Source of the DNA: Panopea generosa
Taxonomy: Eukaryota > Mollusca > Bivalvia > Adapedonta > Hiatellidae
Direction of reading: 5' to 3'
DNA length: 64,000 bases
Assembly: GCA_029582155.1 (NCBI GenBank)
Contig: CM055906.1
Coordinates: 18,214,437-18,278,436 of the forward strand
Part shown: piece after piece, positions 1 to 12,600 of the stretch
Layout: each line of letters opens with the position of its first letter
Numbering within the stretch: the stretch's first letter is position 1
Notes under the pieces: generated by a model
The model's database searches: none
The model's input: the letters and a program-made list of their open reading frames with translations, nothing else
Told to the model about the DNA's origin: nothing
Position numbers and translations under genes: made by a program

Positions 1-929
1 TAAATATAACTAAAACTAATTCAGAGGTAATTTAGAGGGATTTAAATACAAAATCTACCATAATTTAAGCAATGTTGAAGGTTCTAAGGCTTCCAAACAG
101 TGACTTGTGTAGGGTTTTGCCTTCAAGACAGCATTGGACAAATCTGGTAAACAACTTGCTATGAAAATATTTTGCTCAAATGGGTGAACAAGTATGGACA
201 AAATCTTAATTGAAGCCAATGCTACATGTTGGGCAGAAACTTAAGAAAGGAGTTGTTTTAAGATGGTATGGTAAACTGGCAAAAAGTTACCTTTGGAAAG
301 ACTGCACAGATAAGCAAATGAAAGCTTTATCCAAGTAGGATCACTCTTAAATACAGTCTCATAGATTCTCTAGCTAGTGAACAAATGACATGAATATGCA
401 ACAGAAATGTAGATAGAGAACACACATGGTATAAATACGGACCACAAAGTCAACTAGTACATAATAAGTAATTTTTTATTATAAATGCAACACGTCCTCT
501 GTGTTACCAAAGCTCATGTGAAAAATGAAGTTACTACCCCGGGCCAGTCAGAATCTCCTTCAGCAGTCCAGGGACATTATTACTACACTCAGTACAGGGT
601 TTGTAAAATAAAAAGCAACAACACTAGATATAATTAATTGCAAGGCAGTAGACATTATTTTGAGAAGTTGTTTATATGAAGATGTTAACTGCATTTTGAA
701 TCCATAAACTATTTGTATATATATCTTTGTTGAAAGACTGTCAGATGGAATCAAGATAATAAATCAGTGCGGAAATATTAACATACATAACATTAAGCAT
801 ACAGGAAGCGTTGAATGGAGCACATTTAATTCTGGTTCCTGAGTAGAACCAGCACTTGCTGTTGCTTACAAGAGCCTTTGGGTCTAGCCTGGGATGGAAG
901 CTGATGATTCACAGTTTACTGACACATTT

Positions 930-1335
930 CAGTAATTTAGTGACATACAAGACGAGTATGCCTGAATATTTCAATGAAAGTAATAAAATTGAAACGCAAT
1001 CCCTATTATCAAAATAGATAGCAAGCCAATACTGCTTAATGACCTTCACATCGCCATTCAGGACCAAAGATCAAACAAACAATTCCACATGTAAACAGTA
1101 TGACAGTTCAACTTGAAATCAAAATGAAATCACTCGAATCATTTGATGTCACAAGTACATTTGAATTTTAGAGAGGAACATCTTTTTTGGTCTAACCAAG
1201 GTGTTTAGACCAAATTAGAAAATTGCTTTATATATTATTTTTGTACGTTTAAATAGGTAAACTTATTGCAATACGGGATAACAAAGCATATAAGGGCTTG
1301 ATATATTGTGTAAAAAAATTTTTTTTTTGCCAAAT
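930..1335 (+). repeat. Interspersed repeat family D, copy 1
   Basis: This stretch resembles three others in the window: 20840-21020 and 49900-50340 on the plus strand and 58755-59055 on the minus strand. They share a block with AATTGAAACNNAATCC, then TTAATGACCTTCACATC, then GAAATCAAAATGAAATCAC, then a TCTAACCNAGGTG-like block. I see no coding capacity or clear terminal repeats, so it is probably a non-autonomous element. The ends are approximate. Confidence 0.6.
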
Positions 1336-2019
1336 ATAAAATTTCCAAAAATACTGATATAGGAGATTTTAGCTGGGTGATGTAAACTGCTGTACGCATT
1401 ACAATCCTTCAATACAATCATTGTAGAATATAACTAGCAACAAGAAAATCATAACAAAGAAACAAACAAAGCTGTAATGAGTATCAATTAACAAATACAT
1501 TGTATTTAATTACAGTAATACAGTAATTACTGTATGTAATTAACAATATGTACAACTTTAGTAAAACATAGCACATGTGTTCTACCAATTAACACCATTT
1601 ATACTGATTAATCGCACGATTATGTCACATACACCATGAACATTGCTGTAAATGATATGATAAATCAATTCATAAATGATATCCATTTTCCTACCTGGGA
1701 ATCGTGTGACAAGACTTGAAAAGTGTTTTTTTTATTAAGTAAACAAAATTTTAATCCTTTTGTCATTTCATAATTTCTGGATTTTTGTTATATTCTTAAC
1801 TGTGACAAACAGTATTTTTGAAAAGAATATTCACCAATGAAATCAAATAGCTATTTATTAATACATTGACAGTACCATTGATTTAAACTGGATCAAAATA
1901 ATCCCACCTCATGAACACATATTTTTTAACATGAAATCACAATTTTTATAATCATCCACTTAATACACGTATTAGTACAAATTACATTAAGTGACACAAA
2001 TATTTCACACCAAACTTCA

Positions 2020-2200
2020 ATTTACACATTTCTATTAATCATCTTTTACATTAAACCAAACATTTCTATTAATCATCTTTTACATTAAACCAAACATTTC
2101 TATTACATGTAATCATCATTTACATTAAACCACACATTTCTATTAATCATCGTTTACATTAAACCTAAATTAATCATCATTTACATTAAACCACACATTT
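2020..2200. repeat. Short tandem repeat, about 34-bp unit
   Basis: A unit containing CATTTCTATTAATCATC and TTTACATTAAACCA is repeated about five to six times with small indels. It is a local minisatellite with no coding role visible. Confidence 0.8.
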
Positions 2201-2705
2201 TGCACACAAATAAAAAACCTTCGGAACTTCACAACACTATTATATACCATTTAAACCTCAAACTCCTGCATTTAGCCTTTATACCTTGATACAGCACATG
2301 CCATGCCCAGTACTCAGCCTGAGTTGGGGTATGTATGGGGAGGGTAGTAAAAAGTGAAATTTGAAACCACTATCAATTAAATATTGACTGAATTTACAGT
2401 TTTACACCCACCATTTAACACACAATATAACATGTACATTACATGTGTACATGATGGTATGATTGTACACTGAAGTTTGGGGTTTCAAGTAATCTAAATA
2501 CAGGTAAACTAGGAGGTGTTTTTTACCTTGTAATACCAGAATACCAGAAAAGTGAATGATTGATGTACATTTAGATCTATAAAAATGCACACACTTTTTA
2601 TACAATCAATAATTAGACAATTACTTAAATACTAAAAAGAAAATAACTACACGATGATAATCATACTTGTAATATTAAACTGAAGTACAGTATAATATTT
2701 TCAAA

Positions 2706-2993
2706 ACAAGAGTTGTCAGAAGACAACAAAGCTCGCCTCTGGGTGTTTAAGTCCAAAAAGGGCCATAACTGTGCCAAAATGCAATCCAGAGTTATGGTTC
2801 TTATCTTTGTGTGTTCCATTGATGACGGTAAACACACATGCAAAGTTTCCTTCATATCCAATGATTGGTTGCTAAGATATCTGAAACTTGTACGCAAAAG
2901 TTTAACCTGGGTGTCTAAAGATGAAGACGACACCAATGACGCCTGGGTCATGACAATAGCTCTCCTAGGACTTCGTCCCGGCGAGCTAAAATC
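2706..2993 (+). repeat. Dispersed repeat with ACAAGAG start
   Basis: The block begins ACAAGAGTTGTCAGAAGACA, contains GGGCCATAACTGTGCCAAAA, and ends near CCCGGCGAGCTAAAA. From memory, blocks of this pattern recur in bivalve genomes; that is recall and not a search. It carries chance open frames on both strands (about 110 codons each) that I do not regard as genes. No second copy of the whole block was seen in this window. Confidence 0.55.
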
Positions 2994-3679
2994 ACAGTTT
3001 TTGATAAGCACAGTTTATGTTATTACACAAGTCAACACGCAAAAATAATCTGCCGATGATCTTATGACATGCACGTACTATAAATGTAAAATCACACAAC
3101 ACCATTTTTTTACCAATATAATTTCTAGGTGGAGAGATCCGAAGTCACAGTGAGTAACACCGCATGTATGGAGAAAATCGACTTTAGCTGAATGAAAACA
3201 CATACAATATAGTTGTTCTATTGAATGTAAAACATAGAATGATATTGATGAGTGGCACATACTGTTCTGAGAGAATAAAAGACTGCTACTCTGATTTAAA
3301 ATCTGATATAATAGCTACATTTGTCACTAAAAGAGGTTATATAGTTTCCAGTCTGGTACTAAGGTAACTTCATTTCATTGAGACAATTAATTAAAGGTAC
3401 ATGTCACTAATAAAGAGGTGTGTAGTTTCACACAAGACAGTTCCGCCAATAAATGAGAATGGTTAACCATATACAGAATTTGTGATAAAAAACAGTTTTA
3501 ATTTGTCAGGAATTTTACATGTATAAATAAAGTAATAAAGTAAAATGTATGATGTGGCTTACTTAGCAAGCATCATAAAATGAATGGTCCATATAATTTC
3601 ACCTGTTTCTCAGAATGCCTAGATTCAAGCACCCATAAATACAAGCTTTTTCATACATCTAAATATTTTTTAAACTCAT

Positions 3680-3780
3680 TTCATTACTGGTGGAGGAAAA
3701 CCTCAGATGCATTAGAACGACTCTGAAAAGAACTATCACCCTTTTGCAAATAACTGGCAAACTTCGTAACTACACATAAT
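3680..3780 (-). repeat. SINE family C fragment
   Basis: A partial copy of the SINE seen at 8868-9060, 40676-40866 and elsewhere. It keeps the body blocks (ACTGGTGGAGGAAAACCTCAG, then TGCAAATAACTGGCAAACTT) but lacks the tRNA-like head. Confidence 0.6.
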
Positions 3781-4728
3781 GGAGGTAATGAGAGATAAAT
3801 GATCTTTAGACAGCAACTTGGACTACTTCACCGTTAAGGACCACTCTATACATCTTTAAATTTCTGGTGTGTAACTACCAGTATATGTTTTATAAATAAC
3901 TATATTTTAGGCATCTTTTGATATATTGTTGAAAATCGGATGAAAAACATCTTTTTTTGTTTTTGATTACTTATTACTTATAAACAGATAGTTAGGTACT
4001 ATAATTCCACTCAATATTTACTCATGGTTAAACATAAAATTAATAAATAGAACTTTGATGGGACTGGACAAAATAGTTTGACTTAAAGGTTATTCGAGCA
4101 AATTGTTGTCCGACATCATATACCATACATGTACATGCATCGAAATAGGAATTTGGTCAAAACCAGATAAGCGGTTTGAGCTACATGTGGTGTTCCCGCC
4201 ATTCGTGTTCAAGCTAATGAAGTTCTACTGTAATTCTTATATTCCCTTTGCATGCTATCATGAATAAAGAATCATGCACACAGTTACATACTGCAGAAAA
4301 ACTAGTAGTAGTTATATTGACATTGTGAAGATCTATATACTACTTCAAACCTCATCTACATATCCTGTAACAGAAGAATCAATCACTCAATAAATACATT
4401 AAAAGTGAGTTCATTCAAACTTCAGGCAAGATATTACATGTACCGGTAATAGGCTAAAGTGAATTAGCCAGGACAAAATACAAAACATTACTTATATGTT
4501 TTTTCCCTCAGGTGGACACAAGTCAACTGACAAACATACAAGTACAAGTATCTGAGCTGCTCATAGGTAGTTCACACTGACTCACTTCAGACAGATTATG
4601 TGAGGTAGATACTTATGATGCATGTAGAAAACCATTTAATTCCAAGTCCTCCATTTATACCAGGGCTTAAATTCATCAAACTTAAGTATCTTAACTCAGA
4701 CTCGAACTCGGAATTGCTGATTTTTAAA

Positions 4729-4909
4729 TAGTCAAACCTGTGTAAGTGGTCGTCTCTATTAAGCAGTCACTTGTTTTAAGCAACCACTTTTGCTATTTCC
4801 CATTTCTATGCTTTCAGAGCAAACAAACCTGTATTAAGCAACAACCTGTCTTAAAAGGTCACATTTGCTCCTTCCCTTGACTGACTGCTTAAGACAGGTT
4901 TGACTGTAC
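4729..4909. mobile_element. MITE with CAGTCAAACCTG-type inverted ends
   Basis: The left end TAGTCAAACCTG and the right end CAGGTTTGACTGTA are inverted repeats, and the interior is partly palindromic (CAGTCACTTG / TGACTGCTTAAG). A close relative lies at 10747-10929 and a shorter one near 35365-35450. The TA at each border suits a Tc1/mariner-type target, but the superfamily is inference. It is non-coding. Confidence 0.75.
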
Positions 4910-5599
4910 TTTTTAATAGCAATATATTTACATGTAGTTAAAAAGTGGATTTTTAAATAAAATTCTTACAATGTATCATTGAAAATGATTGTGTTTATAC
5001 GAAAATATTGTTCATTTTTCTGTAAAATTGATTTTAGTGCAAATTACAAAATTTCAGATTTTGAGTAAAGAGTCCGAGTGTCCGACTTTGATGTATTGAG
5101 GTCCAGATATTCTTATTCATCACTATCTAATACACATTTAACACAATTCATTCATACCTTACCAAATACTGACATTTTTATATTACTGGTAAAAGACATA
5201 AGTCTTTGTCAAGCATGGATTTATGCGAATGTTGGAATGAAGGGGAAGATCCTAAATGTTTGTTTATAGTATTATAATGACATTTCATTTACGATTTTGT
5301 CAATAGTTATGACCATATTGACTAAACCGTTAATGAATACCCTTACAAACATATTCCAAAACTACATACCACTTACAATGGTTTCATGTGACTCAGAAAT
5401 TCACCCGACATTTTGTTATCCTTTAAAAATATTATATCTTGGAAACATAAATGTTTGGACATACTTCATTATACAAAAATTGTCCATGTTTGGATATACA
5501 TACCTCTCAAAAAAATACATATTTAAATAAAGATATCAGTGGAACATGGTTGCGAAACATGTTTATCTCGATATACTTATCTCTCAAACAAGTGTATGT

Positions 5600-6020
5600 T
5601 TAGAAATATATATTTTCTCAGAGAAGCATGCATGTCTGGATATACGTATCTCTCAGACAAATGTATGTTTAGAAATATATATTGTTCGGAGAAACATGCA
5701 TGTCTGAATATACGTATCTCTCAGACAAATGTATGTTTAGAAATATATATTGTCTCAGAGAAGCATGCATGTCTGGATATACGTATCTCTCAGACAAATG
5801 TATGTTTAGAAATATATATTGTCTCAGAGAAGCATGCATGTTTGGATATACGTATCTCTCAGACAAATGTATGTTTGGAAATATATATTGTCTCAGAGAA
5901 ACATGCATGTTTGGATATACGTATCACTAAGACAAATGTATGTTTAGAAATATATATTGTCTCGGAGAAGCATGCATGTTTGGATATATGTATCTCTCAG
6001 ACAAATGCACATTCAGATAT
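5600..6020 (+). repeat. 69-bp minisatellite, open in several frames
   Basis: About six copies of a 68-69 bp unit containing ATGTATGTTTAGAAATATA and CATGCATGTCTGGATATACG. Because 69 is divisible by three, frames stay open on both strands and give a 23-residue peptide repeat. I treat these frames as a by-product of the tandem structure and not as genes: they lack flanking exons and have no recognisable protein similarity. Confidence 0.9.
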
Positions 6021-6229
6021 ATGGTACATACTATTTCAGAAACAGATTAACTGTGAGAAGAACAAAACATGAACTTTTACACAAGTTTGCTTATTTCTTA
6101 CCATGTACACACCAAGTATATTGATGTATGGAAGATGTATTTAGTTTGTTATTTATAAAGATAATGTACTTACATGTTTTAACAATAATTTAGTAAACAA
6201 AAACGTACTTCTATTTCGAAATGTACATA

Positions 6230-6835
6230 ATATTGAAGTTATCAGTACATAGCATGGTAGCCGATACATAATATTGAAGTTATCAATACATAGCATGGTA
6301 GCCGATACATAATATTGAAGTTATCAATACATAGCATGGTAGCCGATACATAATATTGAAGTAACCAGTACATAGCATGGTAGCCAATACATAATATTGA
6401 AGTAACCAGTACATAGCATGGTAGCCGATACATAATATTGAAGTAACCAGTACATAGCATGGTAACCGATACACAATATTGAAGTTACCAGTACATAGCA
6501 TGGTAGCCGATACATAATATTGAAGTTACCAGTACATAGCATGGTAGCCGATACATAATATTGTAGTTATCAATACATAGCATGGTAGCCGATACATAAT
6601 ATTGAACTAACCAGTACATAGCATGGTAACCAATACATAATATTGAAGTTACCAGTACATAGCATGGTAGCCGATACATAATTTTGAAGTTACCAGTACA
6701 TAGCATGGTAGCCGATACATAATATTGAAGTTACCAGCACATAGCATGGTAGCTGATACATAATATTGAAGTAACCAGTACATAGCATTGTAGCCAATAC
6801 ATAATATTGAAATTATCAGTACATAGCATGACATT
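6230..6835. repeat. 41-bp minisatellite, about 15 copies
   Basis: Tandem units of 41 bp with the core CATAGCATGGTAGCCGATAC followed by ATAATATTGAAGTTACCAG. Copies differ by a few substitutions and the array ends abruptly at both sides. The open frames of about 72 codons on the minus strand are read-through of the array and not genes. Confidence 0.95.
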
Positions 6836-7149
6836 AACTACATAAACAAAGTTTTAACATAAAAATTGATACATGTCATGTGTCAATAACATACATAAAT
6901 ACAACTGTACATGTATGTATAGTGGTGATTTCTATATATTTTTAAAACACAAAATACATATTTATAACATAGAAGTATAATAGTTCTACATTTAAAACTG
7001 CACCAAATGAATACTGAAGTATGTGTAAAACATATTTATACAAAACAACCAAGTCATATTCTCATGCATCAGAATAAAAATTAATCCAGATTAGTTCCCT
7101 TTTAAAGTATGACCAGGCTACATGTATATCAACAATGTTCAAATGTTTG

Positions 7150-7520
7150 AACATGGAAAGCATAAGAAGGTGTATTAAAGTGAAATCATCAAATATGGCC
7201 GAGTTCTGATCACTTTTCAGGGTTCCTTGCAGCATTCAGTTTAAAAAAGGACAATATGGCAATAATGATAGCATAACACTAGGGCCGTTATTGCCCTTAA
7301 TTCTTCGTCTGTCACAGAAAGGAGTGTGCCAAATAAAACAATGATCTACATTTCAAGGGCCATATCTCAGATATCAATGATTAAATTAGGCCTGTTCATC
7401 TGCAATGTTATGCTATATACTACTGTTATTACTGTGTAAGTTTAGTCCAAATCAAACAATAAATGCTAATGCTAGAGTCGAATACGGCAATTCTTGATAA
7501 TGTTTACAACTGCCACAACT
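7150..7520 (+). repeat. Dispersed repeat family G, copy 1
   Basis: It contains AAGGGCCATATCTCAGA, TACTGTGTAAGTTTAGTCC and CGGCAATTCTTGATAATG. Related blocks occur at 11140-11600. The pattern resembles dispersed molluscan repeats with GGGCCATAACTC and TGTGTAAGTTTGGTGA, which is recall only. No coding frame was recognised. Confidence 0.5.
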
Positions 7521-8378
7521 CATTTTTACAATTTATTTCTTATTCATAATTGCTGTACTGCTACCTCAGTTCCGTTTGTTAACAGAAAATACACAGCCTT
7601 ACCACTCACTGGAATACTTCTACAAGGAATGTGCAGATATAAATCTTTATTTTGAAATTTTACAGGCAAGACACAATGTACCTGGTTACACAATGTAATA
7701 CTATGTTACAGGTTTCCGGTTACACTATGTTGCTTTCTAGTTTACAATATGTGTGTGACTAATTTACTCTATGTTGGTTTTTAGTTTACACTATGTGGGT
7801 TTCTAGTCTACACTGAGGTTATACATGTACATGTATCGTCCTAATAATTCTAGAATTTGAAAAACTTTCGAAATATTGAGATATTCAATAGGTAAGAAAT
7901 GTGGTACATGTACTTGAATTATATCTTTAGTATCTATAGAGATAAATGGAATTGTATGCAGTAAATCAAATAGTTTAAAATCATCAAATTAAAAAAGTCT
8001 ACATTGTCAAGGACATGAAAATAGAAAGTTTATGTAACAGATACTTGTGTACAAGTCTTATTGTATGTATAACACTTACATGTAGTTGAAAACTAAGGAT
8101 AAACACAAAGAAATTTACCTACCAGAATATGGAGATGTGTCAAAGTACTGATCCCTGATTGGTTGAAAACATTTTTGATGATCAATGCCATGTTTAAAAT
8201 TTTTGAAGTCCTTAGCGTATTTGTTTGTTAAGATAACAATTGTCCTATTATTAAATTTCAAATAATGTCAATATAATCTAAACTCTTTTCAAAATAATTG
8301 TTTTAGAACATAGTATTTATTTGATATTAAGACAACACTTCAACAGCAAATATTTACTGTAAGGGAACACTAACAGAT

Positions 8379-8632
8379 CTGGGATGCGTTTCACAAAATA
8401 ACTCGCGATAAAAATCGACGTACCTTAATTTGACAATTTCTCCGTTATATGTTCAAATTTTGATCGACATTTAAAATGATTGTACATTTGTATTTCCAGA
8501 AAATATATAACTTTCTGCATGATTTAAGCCAACTTGGCTATATCTGAATATATAAAAAATATTAAGAATAGTTGGTTTACGTTTACAAAGATTTTTGTCG
8601 TAAGTTTTTTTGTGAAACGCACCCCTGGGCTG
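8379..8632. mobile_element. MITE with TGCGTTTCACAAAA inverted ends
   Basis: The left end (GGGATGCGTTTCACAAAATA and CGCGATAAAAATCG) is the imperfect reverse complement of the right end (CGATTTTTGTCGTAAG and TTTTTGTGAAACGCACCCC). The element is about 250 bp and non-coding. A diverged relative of about 360 bp lies at 44463-44825, with the same GTTTACGTTTACAACGATT right arm. Confidence 0.75.
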
Positions 8633-8867
8633 GAAGTCACAGAACATCTCAACTTAAGTACATGTATGCACATGGGCAGATATTTTTGAATTGCTTCATT
8701 AGAAAACTTATGAATACTATTAGAATTTCAACTAGAAACTTGTCTGTGAACACAAATGACCCCTCTATTGATGGTAAACCAATGTATTTCCAAAAATTAA
8801 GTAAGAAAGGGGACAATTTAGATTAAAAAAATAAATTAATGGGGGTTTAATGTCTTTTTCAACACAT

Positions 8868-9060
8868 TTCAGGTTACTTATGGCATATCCAGTTTTACTG
8901 GTGGAGAAAGATCTCAGATTGAGCCAGACTGAATAGAACCACTTTTCTTCTGCAAGTAACTGGAAGCTTTCTCACATAAAGTTTTTTGGGTGAGCGGGAC
9001 TCGAACCTACGACCTAAGCGGTGAGAGGAAAATGATCTTGAGATGGCGCCTTAGACCAAT
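8868..9060 (-). mobile_element. SINE family C, with tRNA-like head
   Basis: Read on the minus strand it has a tRNA-like head (an A-box region near GGTCTAAGGCGCC and a B-box-like GGTTCGAGTCCCG), then a body with TATGTGAGAAAG, CAGTTACTTGCAG and ACCAGTAAAACTGGATATG. Other copies are at 40676-40866, 49671-49850 and 52536-52672 (minus) and 57745-57962 (plus). It is a Pol III-type retroposon. Confidence 0.75.
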
Positions 9061-9699
9061 ACCAAACCTGACCTGGTTTTTTTTAAATTTTACTGGTACA
9101 TACAAAGTATTAATTAAAGACAAAGACCCCTTAAGTAGTAATTAATCCGAAACTAATTTTTTAATCTCGGATGCAAGGAATGGATAGACAAACAGGTGTA
9201 ACACTCAATGCCTCTCCACCATTCTTCACATGGCAGCGGCATAAAAAGTTAATGGCTTGAAGACAAAGCTAATGTCTTATCAACAGTGGTATCGAAACTG
9301 ACTATATACATGTAATGTTAAGTGAGAAAGTAATCTGAACTTGAATACATTCTCTAGTTGAGATATTTTATGAATAATAGGTTTGCTGAAATTTTCACCA
9401 AAGGCAAGATTATCTGTTCATTTCCTGTTTTACTATCATTGCCTGAAACATTGACAGGAAATGAACGCTCATTTACACGATATGCATATAACCATAGTCC
9501 ATTAACAGTTCGGTTTCTGTGCCTTACATGTAACACATGTATATAGATCAAGATCACAATGATACGACAAGATGAGGGACGATACATGAAACTTTCCCGT
9601 AGATTCCAGTGGTTGTGTTGTAAAACACGGAGCCGATCTTGCACTTTTCCCACAACGCAATAGTTATTTTACAAGTCTATGAACTTAATGTGCGCGGAA

Positions 9700-12600
9700 C
9701 TATGTGGAATCATCCTGAGACAATCTGGCCATCTTCATCGGTGTTGCACCTTCACTACTTTCTAAACTTGCTTTGGATGAATCACGTTTTGTACAATTCT
9801 GAAAGAAATAATAAAAGTTATTCTTTCATTTCTGCTAGTAGAAGATACAGATTTTCACCATGGAGTTATATAAGAATCTTACATGGGTTTGAGTTTCAGT
9901 TAGAAAATTCTGTCCCGAGGGATAAATGTTTTGGGGGGAACGAGGCTTCTACTGAAAATGCCAAGAATGATTTTTTTTATATTGCATACAAAACACATTA
10001 AATACTCATTTTAACTTTATGCTTATAAGCCCTATGGCAGGGTATTTGTGGTCTTATCATGCTGGTTCAAGATCTTGTCTGTGATCTTGTGTGCATGTTT
10101 AGTGAAAATTAACAAAAATGGATACTTTACAAATGACAAGTGCAGCTGACCATAGGCTAGTACAGCTAAAAACAATCTGTGAATCTACAAGTAGGTTTCA
10201 ATGCTTCATTTCTCTATTGAGTAAAAATGTCAAGGGGACATTTATTTTTTTCTCAATGACATATATACAATGTTCTAATAGTTATTCTTACTTTTCTATC
10301 CCACTGTTGGTGTAAATATCGTAATAAAATGTTGGTTTTTTCTGTTGTTATCACTGAAAAATGAAAACAGCAATCAATAAATGGATGTCATAAATTAATG
10401 AACAATTTGTGTTGCATACCAAATCAACACAAAAACATATATAACTCAACTGGGTTTTGACAGTGCATAATAAAGACAGGCAATATGAAAGCAGTGCTCC
10501 TGATAAGCTTTTCTTCAAATGAGTATTTTACCCCTTAAATTAGTATGTAACGCTTATTTTCAAAATATTACGGTAATTCAAACTAACCAATGCTTATTTT
10601 ACTCAGGAATTATTCAGGAATGACAATGCTTTAATACCTCGAAATAGTGCTTATCTGGAGCACTGTGAAAGGTAATATGAAATCAGTTGACAGGAAGTCT
10701 CCAAACTTAGTCTCCAAGTACTTTAGTAGAGACAACAAATGTCAATACAGTCAAACCTGAGTAAGCGATCCCCTCTATTAAACAGTCACTTGTCTTAAGC
10801 AGCCATATTTGCTGTTTCCTATGTCTATGCTTTTAGCGCAAATTAACCTGCATTAGACAACAACCTGTATTAAAAGGCCACTTTTGCTCCTTACTTTGAC
10901 TGGCTGATTAAGACAGGTTTGACTGTATATATCAGGAGCATGTGGTCCAGTGGTAGAGCCCCGAACCCATGATTGGAGGGTCGTGGGTTCGATCCTCTGT
11001 CATGGCTATTCGTGGTGTCACTGAGCAAGACACTTTTTAGCATATGCTTAGTACTGGTTCCAACCAAGAAAACTTTGAGCGTAATTTGCCTTTTCACAAT
11101 CGAAGTAAAATAAATAAGATTAAACTGACTGTATACACATTATAAGAGGGCAATGTTGGCACTGAATTGCTTGTTTCTGGCAGAGAAGACAATGTCAAAT
11201 AAGGCAATTTTAGATAATGTAATGGCCATACCTCATACATATTAAACATTATACAACAGAACTGAACAAATGTTTTAATTATGCAGCTCATCGTACAAAA
11301 TACGAAAACCAAATGCATGCTTGATAAACATAACTACATGTACTGTGTAAGTTGGTGAAGAACATGTTGAATGTAATCTACTGGTGCTTTAGTGCACATA
11401 ATGTCAAATAATGAAAATTTTGATGATCTAAATTGGTTGAGTTAGAAAACTGTACAAGATTTTATTGTTATATAACTACTGTGTAAGTTTGGTGATAATC
11501 GAATGAAAACTGCATGACTTGTGCTAGTGTGCACACAAGATCAAATAATGCAATCTTTGATGATCTAAACGTAACTTCAACATTAACTTTCCAATTTTGG
11601 CCAGTTAATTTTTTTAATATAGTTTAGTGCCTTTTTCAACACATTTCGGCTTATATGCAGTCAAAAAACTTTATACAAGAAAACATGCAAGTTACTAGTG
11701 GAAGATCGGTGGTTCTACTCAGATTCATTCTGAGGTCATCCTCCATCAATAAAACATGACATGCTATATAGAACTTATCATGTGTTGAAAATTGTGTTAA
11801 ATGACAAATCCCATTCAGCAGTGAACGGTATGCAAATCTGACGCAAAAACTATGGACTGTCAAATTTTGGCATTTTTACAGTAAATATTATCTAAAAGAG
11901 TCATATTTCTAATACCAGTTTACATGCTATATAAAGGAAAGCCAGTACTATGTGAAAGTTGAAATCATAATATGTATACATTTATAATTACATACCTTGC
12001 TCTGATGGACGATCTTTGGTACAAATATAAACAGATGGTCTTTTCACCTGGAATATTCATTCAAAAAGAATTCACAATCTTTAATTAAAGTGAAATGATT
12101 TATGATTAAACTAAACTGCTGTTTCAAAACCTCATTATAGGTAAAGTGTACGTATATAAATATTGATTAATGCAAAAACCAAAGTGCACTCATTTATGTG
12201 TATAGCCAGGTAAATTATATAATATATATTAAAAAAGTGCACGCATGTATGTGCATAGACAGGTAAGTTATATAATATATATATATTGAACATAAAAAAA
12301 GTGCACTCATTTATGTGCATAGCCTGGTAAATTATATAATATACATTGATCATAACAAAGTGCGCACATTTACATGTATATGGATAGCCATGTAAATTAA
12401 ATGATATATATTAAACATTACAAAGTGCACACATTTATGTGCATAAACAGGTAAATTATATAATATATATTACATGTAACAAAGTGCACTCATTTATGTG
12501 CATTGACAGATTACTCAACTACAGTGATTAAATATTACTTTATGGCGTGGGAAATGGAATCGATTTTCAGTCCTATATATTTTACTCACACTTGACTTCA

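Larger units (their letters stand above)
1..9699. other. Gene-free left flank
   Basis: No coding exon with conserved protein similarity was recognised on either strand. The open frames here are short and lie mostly in repeats. The contents are an interspersed repeat near 0.93-1.33 kb, a short tandem array near 2.0-2.2 kb, a dispersed repeat at 2.7-3.0 kb, a MITE at 4.73 kb, minisatellites at 5.6-6.0 and 6.2-6.8 kb, a dispersed repeat at 7.15-7.5 kb, a MITE at 8.38 kb and a SINE at 8.87 kb. A gene with very short exons could have been missed. Confidence 0.5.

Noticed and set aside
2661-3048. Overlapping frames of 111 and 116 codons on opposite strands
   Set aside because: Both lie in one dispersed repeat. 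The start and stop positions are accidental.
5539-6072. 177-codon repetitive frame
   Set aside because: It is kept open by the 69-bp period. There are open frames on both strands, no splice context and no known protein similarity.
8124-8154. Short possible minus-strand exon (DQYFDTSPYS)
   Set aside because: It has plausible splice borders, but DDA1 is already complete downstream of it and no partner exon or similarity was found.
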